From Eumeta japonica (Eukaryota; Arthropoda; Insecta; Lepidoptera; Psychidae), in the NCBI GenBank assembly GCA_005406025.1, contig BGZK01000477.1:124001-188000 (forward strand): a stretch of 64,000 nt of DNA, written 5' to 3'. Within the stretch, counting starts at the first letter, position 1; every line of letters starts with the position of its first letter. Made by a program: the position numbers and the translations under genes. The notes beneath the pieces are model-generated. The model was not told the origin of the DNA and did no database searches. It saw only the letters and a program-made list of their open reading frames with translations. This document shows, piece after piece, positions 57,434 to 64,000 of the stretch.

Positions 57434-57938
57434 TTCCGCTGCAATTTATAGATGACGCATCCATCTGCACGTATGAGATGCATACATTACATTAGAGGGG
57501 GCGTGACCATGCACTTCGCATATTTTACATATGAGCGCCACATGCGCTCGGTACACCGATTCGCGGTCGTATCGTATAGACCGTCGCAGTTCTCGGCCTC
57601 TTATTGGTCCTCTGGTCAAGGCACAATTTTATATACAACTCATATGTGCATTACAATAGTTTTGTATTTAAAATTAAATACAAATTACACACAATGAAGT
57701 CAACAAAACAATAAATAAACTAAAAACAAATTGAATAATACAAAAAAAAATACTTATAAGCAATTCCTAATAACTAATCCCTACCCGGATAGTAATGAGA
57801 GAACTATTTAAATTATTTAATTACACATAAAATAAAATAAAACACAAAAGAGAATCCTTAACCTAAGTCCGTTTTTATGTAATCATATATATTTATTTAT
57901 AAATTAATATTAGGAGCACGGCTGTCCGTAACAATTAT

Positions 57939-58244
57939 ATTTAATAATTTTTATTTAATAATGACTTGAAGTAGTAACATAATGTTTCTTTACGTTTATA
58001 ACAATTTTTTTCATAATTTCTTTTAAGCAACAAAGAAATACCATCTGAATTAATCTGCGCATTGGAACATTTCTAATACCCAACACAATGATCTAGCGTA
58101 GAAAGTGTCAAAGAATCGCAATGCGCGGGGAAAATATTTAAGTCCTTAAAGCATACTAGTAACCTGCTGCTACTATTTGAATATAATTAATGTGTGGTTT
58201 GTCTTTAATAGACTATTGTCAATTGACATTTTAAAAAGTGAACT
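57939..58244. other. AT-rich intergenic DNA
   Basis: AT-rich spacer between the LTR and the mariner; nothing supported. Confidence 0.55.
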
Positions 58245-59514
58245 ATTTCCTTTTTAAAATAAAAAAGATATTTCATAAGTAAAAAGTTACAGCTGAATCT
58301 TTTTGATTGTTTTTTTTTGTATCTGGCTAATGTTGATATTATTAAACAGTTAACATTTTAGAAAAAAAAAATAAAAGATAAAAACTGTGTCCCACCATTT
58401 TCTATTGTTTTTCTGACAACAAAAATAAGTGAATCTAACGTAGAAATTCGATACATTTTGAAGTTTTATAACAAAAAACAGAAAAATACCACACGAGCCG
58501 CGAAAAAAATTTGTGACGTTTATGGACCTAATGCAGCGTCGGTAATAATAGCACAAAACTGGTTTAAGCAATTTTAGTCTAGTAATTTTTATGTCAAAAA
58601 TGAACCTCGCTTTGATCAATCTGTCACGGGTAAAGTCAATGCCATTTTGAAAAAAGTAGAGTAAGATCGGCGTCTTAGTTCTTAAAACATAGCTGAAGAG
58701 TTGTAAATTGACCATGAAACAGATTAAACCCATTTCAAAAAAGATGGATAAACAAAAAAGCTCGGTACCCGAGTCCCGCACGTGCTCACTGAAAGAAATC
58801 TAATTCATCGTCTACTCATTTATGTACTGACGAAACGGACGTAGTTTTGAAAAGATTGACAAATGGTCATGAAAAATAGATCACTTATGATAAGACAGAT
58901 TGAAATAGATTATGGTCGAAAGGCAAGAAAGCTTCACAAATTATAGCGAAACCCAGACTAACTCGCAATACGTCGATGCTATATGTATGGCGGGATCAGA
59001 AGGGCATTATGCGTTATGAGCTTTTACTGGCAGGAAAAACCATCAATTCGGATCTCTACTGCCAACAACTGATGAGACTCAAACAAGAAATAGAGGATAC
59101 ACGGTCGTAATTGATCAACAGAAAGGGTGTGGTTTTTCACCATGATAACACCAGACCACACACACTTTTAGCTAATCAGCAAATATCGAGAAAGTTTATT
59201 TGAGAAGTGTTAATACGTCTAACATATAGTCCTGACCTTGTACCCTCAGATTTTCACCTGTTCATCTATCTGTTTAGAATTATTTAGGCAGTGTTACGTT
59301 AATATCAAGAGAGGACTGTCGAAATTACTTGTCGTAATTTTTTGATCAAAGCTACAAAGTACAGCAATGGGATTATATCACTACCTACATAATGGCCTAC
59401 GTACCTAAATACCTACAAAATAATATATATAATGAGGAAATGTAAATAGAATATAATAAATATTACCTTGAATTTGTATATAAAATACGGAAAAACTTTT
59501 TCCCCGATCTAATA
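58245..59514 (+). mobile_element. Near full-length, inactive mariner-like element
   Basis: About 1.27 kb, the usual mariner size. The right end, read on the minus strand, starts TATTAGATCGGGGAAAAAGT and continues TTTTTCCGTATTTTATA, matching the inverted repeat of the 47.3-48.2 kb copy. The left end is strongly decayed (TTTCATAAGTAAAAAGTTAC still matches subterminal sequence). It contains the transposase pseudogene annotated separately. It lies on the opposite strand to the other mariner. Confidence 0.8.
58425..59420 (+). pseudogene. Mariner transposase pseudogene
   Basis: The start codon is ATA (58425) where the sister copy has ATG (followed by AGTGAATCTAACGTA). Readable parts: EIRYILKFYN (58443 on), NTTRAAKKICDVYGPNAASV, AQNWFK, VTGKVNAILKKVE, HVLTERNLIHRL, then in shifted frames SKKARKLHKL-like, INSDLYCQQLMRLKQEI and VVFHHDNTRPHTLL (about 59128-59172), which includes the central catalytic aspartate region, and VLTLYPQIF. 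At least a dozen stops and several frameshifts. Mariner transposases cut and paste DNA into TA sites using a D,D(34)D triad; this copy cannot make one. A minus-strand 143-residue frame here (58350-58781) is a shadow. Confidence 0.85.
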
Positions 59515-60335
59515 ATTACCCCTAGTGTAGCGAACAGATAACCATTAGCATATATTTATTGAGTGTTCTATTTATGTTATCTTTAAACGCTTATACAGTC
59601 GTTGACACTGTGGGCATAAATATAGGTGTTCCTGATTTGGAGTTCATATTAATATTTTTATAAGATTACATTCTATTTAAATCGATGTCGCGTCGACAAC
59701 TGCCTCGGTTTCATATATGTTTTTACTACACAACCTTTAAATTCCTTTCTTCCTCACTGCCCTGTATAGTTCGTTAACATACTTTTATTGTGGAATTAAA
59801 GCAATAAACTTTATTGCCTGTCAAAACAAATGGGTTTGTATTTGCAAAATTAGAAAAAAACGACATTAATAACATATAAAGCTCATAAAATGAATATTTT
59901 CTTTTTTATGTCATTGTACATATGTAACACATCCCGTATGGATAAGCGCATGCGATACAATCGAAAACACTCATTATGGACGTTACCAAAACAAAGGTAC
60001 TACGGGAAATATTTACTCATGGAAGGAGTGGTGTTTTAATGAATTGTGTTGATTTTTGGGCATTTAACTCTTATAAATTCGTGAAACGTCAGGGGATAAA
60101 CGGATATGTTTGGGAACGTAAATCGAACAAAAAGTCTCGACTAGAATTCGGAGCATATCTTATGATGATATAGGTACATTTATTTAGGTATATGTTCTAA
60201 ATACTTGAATCTTACTCAAGGACGTCTTCAAAGAAAATTGTAGAAGTTGGATGTGTAGGCCGACTATAAAACATCCCTTTATTTATTCATTTTTAATTTA
60301 AACCGGAACTTAGATTATTCTAAAGGAAATTAACA
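59515..60335. other. AT-rich intergenic DNA
   Basis: AT-rich; the 65-residue frame at 59976-60173 has no domain. Nothing supported. Confidence 0.55.
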
Positions 60336-60337
<2 letters not shown>

Positions 60338-60405
<68 letters not shown>

Positions 60406-60410
60406 ATATT
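60338..60410. repeat. (AT)n microsatellite
   Basis: About 70 bases of almost pure AT dinucleotide repeat with one TTT interruption near 60391. Confidence 0.95.
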
Positions 60411-63149
60411 TTGCAAGAAACTCCTTTTACAAAGAAATACTGGCTAGCTTTACTGGTTTATAAAATTAGATTATTTAAGAGAAAAAATGTAGACATTTCT
60501 GATTCAAATTTCTCTCTCCATTTTTTTACCACTAAATTAAAATATTCTGTCTAACTGAAAAATGTACCTATAACGAGAACATTCTCGCGTAGCCATTTCG
60601 CATATTCTTAAATGTCGAATAAAACTAGAAGTATCGACTCGGAATGACGTCGAAAGACAAAAGCCCTTCTAAAGCGAATGTTTGCCGCTGGTTTAATGAA
60701 CCAAAGCGTTGTCTAGTCCGGGCGCGGATCCAGGATTTCGTTTAAGCGAAGGGCACTTTTTGTGTGACCACTTATCCTTTAATGAGTGTAAACAAAAAAA
60801 GTGCTTCGGTTGAGCGTTAGGAAGGTATCGTGTGATCCAGGAGTCTAGAAAAAAGAAACGGCCACCCCTTAACGTTTGTTACAGAAGGAAACGTGCTAGA
60901 AATAAGAAATTGATTCAAGAGAATAATTGAAGTAAATACGAGAAAATTCAGCACATACTGCAGATTAGATGGGAAAGGTTATGTGAAATTAAACATAGGC
61001 ATTTTTATGTAACGAGCATAACTACCGACTGGGTACCGCACCATCTAACGCAGGCTTAAAAGCAGATTGAGATAAAAAGCTGCCGTACCATTATGATAAT
61101 ATTTAAAGCAAGCTCGTCTCGGCGTATTTACGGTATAATTACAGAAGGAGAATCATAGAATTATCAGGACCATCACAAAACAAAGGGTCGGTCGATAGTG
61201 TGACTGTTTCAAATGAACCAACGCCTGCCGAAGTTAAGCGAGGAAGATGTACACGGAAAATATTGATCTCGAGTTTTCTTTCGTCGACAGGTCGTTACTC
61301 TTACGAGTTCTAGCTTTTTAAAAATGTGTTATTCTGTATGAAATGAATGTGTGATAGAAGGTTTTACTGCTGTGAGCAGCAAGTAATCAATCACCATGGA
61401 CTGACTAAGGTTTCACCACGACATCGTGTCCTTGCACTCGGAGCTGAAAGCAAGAGACTTTTTGGACAGCACACCGCTAAAATATGTAGGTTGCCCTCCT
61501 TAGAGTCTGTGTATAGGAGCCATATGGATTTTTTTGCCTCCAAGATAAAAATTTAACTCAAAGGAAAAGAGTTTTCATAGCTGAAAGATGCACTATCGCA
61601 TGTCGAAGAAGTGTCTGGTGTGGTCCGATAAATATGTTTTTAAAACAGATTTAGACGTATGCAATTCCTTATAAACGTTTATGGCGAGTTCTTTAAAAAG
61701 GTATAATAAAAAAAATTGCCGCGTTATAAAATATTTATGATTATATCGCAAAAGTGTTTAAGATTGTCACGCTATATTTATAATACAGCACTCTTCTATA
61801 ATTGAATATAAAATATTTAGCCAAGTAGAACTAATTTTTATGTAATGTTACACGAAAATATATATTTATTTTGTATAGTACTATACCTAGTGCCTTATAA
61901 CATTGAAATTTTTTTTTTTTTTTTGTATTTCAATTCAAATAAATTTGTATTTCAAATTAAAAATCGTTAAAGTCAAGGTTTTTTCTGAATTTTATATTAA
62001 TAGGTATGAGTTTTTATTTATATTTATAGATAATCAATATTTATAGATATTTCTCGACATATATACTCAATACCTGCTAGAATCTACACAACAGAGGTCG
62101 GACAACTTCCCTCAAAGTTAATTGGAGCCCGAAGAGTGGGTCTCTCGTGTTCCGTTTTGTTTTTAATTTTACATTAAATATTTCGAAACTCTTGTAAGTA
62201 ATATATCGTATTATAATTTGTACGCAATCACTTCAACTTCAACCTAGTTAATAGAGTTTATGTTTTTATTTTAAATTATTATTTCTTGTTTTCACCTAAA
62301 ATTTATTTCAAATTATACAATAATTAAAATTGTCTGTTACTAAGTCAATACCGAAAAAGCTTTCTTTTTAGATATATTTTTCTAATGAACTGGGCTTTAT
62401 GTTCTTAAACGCTCACTAGATACGATTTCAGGCTTGTTTTTTCTTAAAACATATTCATGCACGGAACTACACCTGAAAGGTGTAAGTACAATCTCAACAC
62501 AATCTGTTATATTTAATAGACAAAAGAAGTAAGATATATGCGCTTTATTAAGTGTTTTGACCTTCTTACTTACGCAGGCTTATGAGTGCCTACAGGCGTA
62601 AGTCAACACGGCATTTATGACAAATAACCACTGCAGCCTGTCGAGGCTGTCTACACGCTACAACAGCCTGTCTGCATATTATGTTTACTGTGTAAGCGTC
62701 GATAATTGCTATTTATCGCCAGCCTAAGGTTAAGCTTTTTTAAGTTGCCGTATTTAAAAGCTTAAAATGAATCGTTTATGTGGATACATCTGCTGTCTCT
62801 TGATCAATTTGTTTATTTATTTTTTTTGACTTCATGTTATGACAGTCATCATCATTTATAATTGATGAAAGTATTAATGATGATAATTATTATTAATAAA
62901 TCTTTCATATATATGTGCGTAAAAAATTTAAAACGAAATATAAATATATAAAAACAAAAAAAAGCTTTATATATATATATAAAGAAACTACGGGTTCGTT
63001 CATATTGAAATAATCTTCCATTTAATTTAACGATATAGAGAATTTGGGGATCTCATAAAAACTTCCTCTTAATTATAATATCGTATGGAATGTCATTTAA
63101 TAATATGTTAAGTTCACATTGTGTACATACTTTTCTGTGTACCGCGTTT
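60411..63149. other. Mixed AT-rich DNA with a few balanced patches
   Basis: The patches 60600-60780 (with GGGCGCGGATCCAGGATTTC, a phrase known from insect transposon ends), 61100-61560 and 62565-62720 are of higher complexity. The last has CTTACGCAGGC...GCCTACAGGCGTAAG, a small inverted repeat. Frames at 61347-61556 and elsewhere lack domains. No gene is supported. Confidence 0.45.
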
Positions 63150-63560
63150 TTTTTACAAGTTTTTATTTACTATCACTTGTCTGTCTGTAATCAAATCTTG
63201 CAATTTAAATTTGATCCACTTACCGGTTTCCGATAGCGCTGAAATTTTCATACATATGTATAGCTGGGAGATGGCCGCAAGAACTCCGTAATAAAACGAC
63301 GTAACCTCATCAAGTTTGAGCTTGTATGATTCGTTTGTCAAAACGAGTGCTGGTCACAGTACTTTGTCTCTAGATAGCATCCAGGGTCTGATGATGGAGC
63401 TGGAAGGTGGCCATAGAAATTCCGTAATAAAACAACACAATCCCATCGACTTTAGACTCATCTGATTTATCTTGACGAGTACTTTGGTCGTAAATGATAA
63501 CCAGGCCTTGATACCGAAGCTGGAAATTGGCTACAGGATCTCGGTAATAAAACGCCACTA
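63150..63560 (-). repeat. Lepidopteran repeat with 120-135-bp tandem subunits
   Basis: On the plus strand, CTGTCTGTAATCAAATCTTG, CCACTTACCGGTTTCCGATA and GCTGAAATTTTCATACATAT lead into a unit, AGCTGGGAGATGGCCGCAAG ... CCGTAATAAAACGAC. Related starts follow at about 63397 (AGCTGGAAGGTGGCCATAGA) and 63517 (AGCTGGAAATTGGCTACAGG), each followed by CGGTAATAAAAC or CCGTAATAAAAC. I recognise this wording from abundant lepidopteran repeats, probably the 3' part of a non-LTR element. The two 62-residue minus frames (FYYGVLAAISQLY, FYYGISMATFQLH) reflect the repeat, not a gene. Confidence 0.7.
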
Positions 63561-63673
63561 CGCGCTATGAAATATGCCGTAGTAAATCTCGAATCATGAA
63601 TACTAAAAAATTGAAAATATTTTTTTTTATAAAAAACATGCTTTTATTACTTGTTAATAAATAGAACTATAGA

Positions 63674-63918
63674 GTTAAAAACGAATTAATTATGATAAGA
63701 AATATACCATTTTATAGGTATATTATATCACATTTTTTTTAATAAAAGCCTGTTACAATTTGAAAAGACAAGTAAGGTGTAACATGCTTCTATTTTAAAA
63801 ATGTGATATAATATTCCTATAAAATGGTGTAATTCTAATATATGTGGTATATCTGATATTATAATCGTATATTTTTTATATATGGTATATTTCTTATTAA
63901 CTTCTTAATTCTTTTTAT
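63674..63918. mobile_element. Nested foldback (MITE-like) element
   Basis: Inner arms: CCATTTTATAGGTATATTAT (63707 on) and its inverted copy ending at 63827 match over about 33 bases (TATCACATTTTT included), with TA next to both ends. Outer arms: AAAAACGAATTAATTATGAT, then AAGAAATATACCAT (63677-63710), pair with 63882-63915. The right arm is split by about 50 bases (63832-63881) that repeat the ATATATGTGGTATAT motif. There is no coding sequence. The layout suggests a palindromic MITE into which its own end was partly duplicated. Confidence 0.7.
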
Positions 63919-64000
63919 TAGCAAATAATAAATTGTTATAAAAAAAATATTTTTTTTAGACTTGTACTAACATTTATCATAAAAAATCCCCCTCTCTCTT
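63919..64000. other. AT-rich DNA to the window edge
   Basis: A and T runs; nothing supported. Confidence 0.5.

Larger units (their letters stand above)
55372..57933 (+). mobile_element. Probable solo LTR carrying two nested LINE insertions
   Basis: The outer segment starts TGTAACGGCGATT and ends GCTGTCCGTAACA, giving TG...CA ends, an 8-base imperfect inverted terminus (TGTAACGG against TGTTACGG) and a 5-base duplication, ATTAT. Without the LINEs (55553-57423) it is about 690 bases. The right part has a CCAAT-type box (TATTGGTCC, 57602), a TATA-like TTTATATAC (57628) and AATAAA signals from about 57710, as in the U3-R-U5 of an LTR read on the plus strand. No second LTR or internal coding domain is nearby, so I call it solo. 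The 81-residue frame at 57452-57697 lies in this LTR and is not a gene. Confidence 0.65.

Noticed and set aside
57452..57697. 81-residue plus ORF next to a TATA box as a host gene
   Set aside because: It lies within the LTR; the TATA box fits an LTR promoter.
58350..58781. 143-residue minus ORF
   Set aside because: It is the antisense shadow of the mariner transposase pseudogene.
60715..60760. GGGCGCGGATCCAGGATTTC as a complete MITE
   Set aside because: The phrase resembles known insect transposon ends, but no paired inverted end or duplication was found.
1..64000. Search for homeobox, CRISPR or bacterial features
   Set aside because: No homeodomain helix-3 coding string was seen in the supplied frames; spaced-repeat arrays, operons and Shine-Dalgarno patterns are absent and the DNA is clearly animal.

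Overview
This window looks like a non-coding, transposon-rich stretch of an insect nuclear genome, most likely a moth or butterfly (Lepidoptera). I found no intact host gene. The background is very AT-rich, with poly-A/T runs, dinucleotide microsatellites and short chance ORFs. The lepidopteran call rests on several repeats I recognise from that order: Helitron 3' ends (a GCCGCGAGCGGATAACTAGT-type end at 22010 and an ACGTACCGGGCCGCTAGT-type end at 40329), the GTTCCGTA repeat (26966-27290, 43715-44170), the repeat with a CTCAATTCGACTGTATT core (53935-54365), and the repeat with a CCGTAATAAAACGAC core (63150-63560). No species can be named from the sequence alone.

Transposon layout, left to right: a possible TIR element (4822-5522); a MITE (8377-8731); a decayed, unnamed transposase-like gene on the minus strand (14735-16965); the first of five remnants of one RTE-like LINE family (17.4, 29.3, 30.5, 48.6 and 52.1 kb); another non-LTR reverse transcriptase remnant (23975-25535); a Jockey-like LINE 3' end (28153-28772); a broken autonomous Helitron (about 35.3-40.33 kb); a retroposon with a 19-bp target duplication (41646-42361); a mariner with an internal deletion (47343-48190) and a second, roughly full-length dead mariner (58245-59514); a probable solo LTR (55372-57933) that itself holds two Jockey-like LINE insertions at one reused target site; and a nested foldback element (63674-63918). 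All are pseudogenised by stops, frameshifts or deletions.

Between the transposons lie about fifteen discrete GC-rich, high-complexity blocks of 0.1-0.8 kb (for example 1-345, 4196-4500, 10195-10680, 18290-18520, 26580-26920, 33560-34330, 40440-40760, 45360-45770, 49650-49930). Several carry many TAAT/TTTAT-type motifs. None has a convincing reading frame. I interpret them as candidate conserved regulatory elements or untranslated exons in a gene desert or giant intron near a developmental gene; this is inference and needs cross-species alignment.

The most unusual points are: the unnamed transposase-like family; an 80-bp GT...AG segment that interrupts the Helitron ORF exactly where removing it restores the frame; a slipped 4-bp deletion that breaks the Helitron HUH motif; three copies of GATGCAC flanking two LINEs inside an LTR; a roughly 145-bp tandem array made from LINE coding sequence; a probable templated inverted duplication inside another LINE; and several near-perfect hairpins, one of which (45250-45308) looks like a small-RNA precursor.
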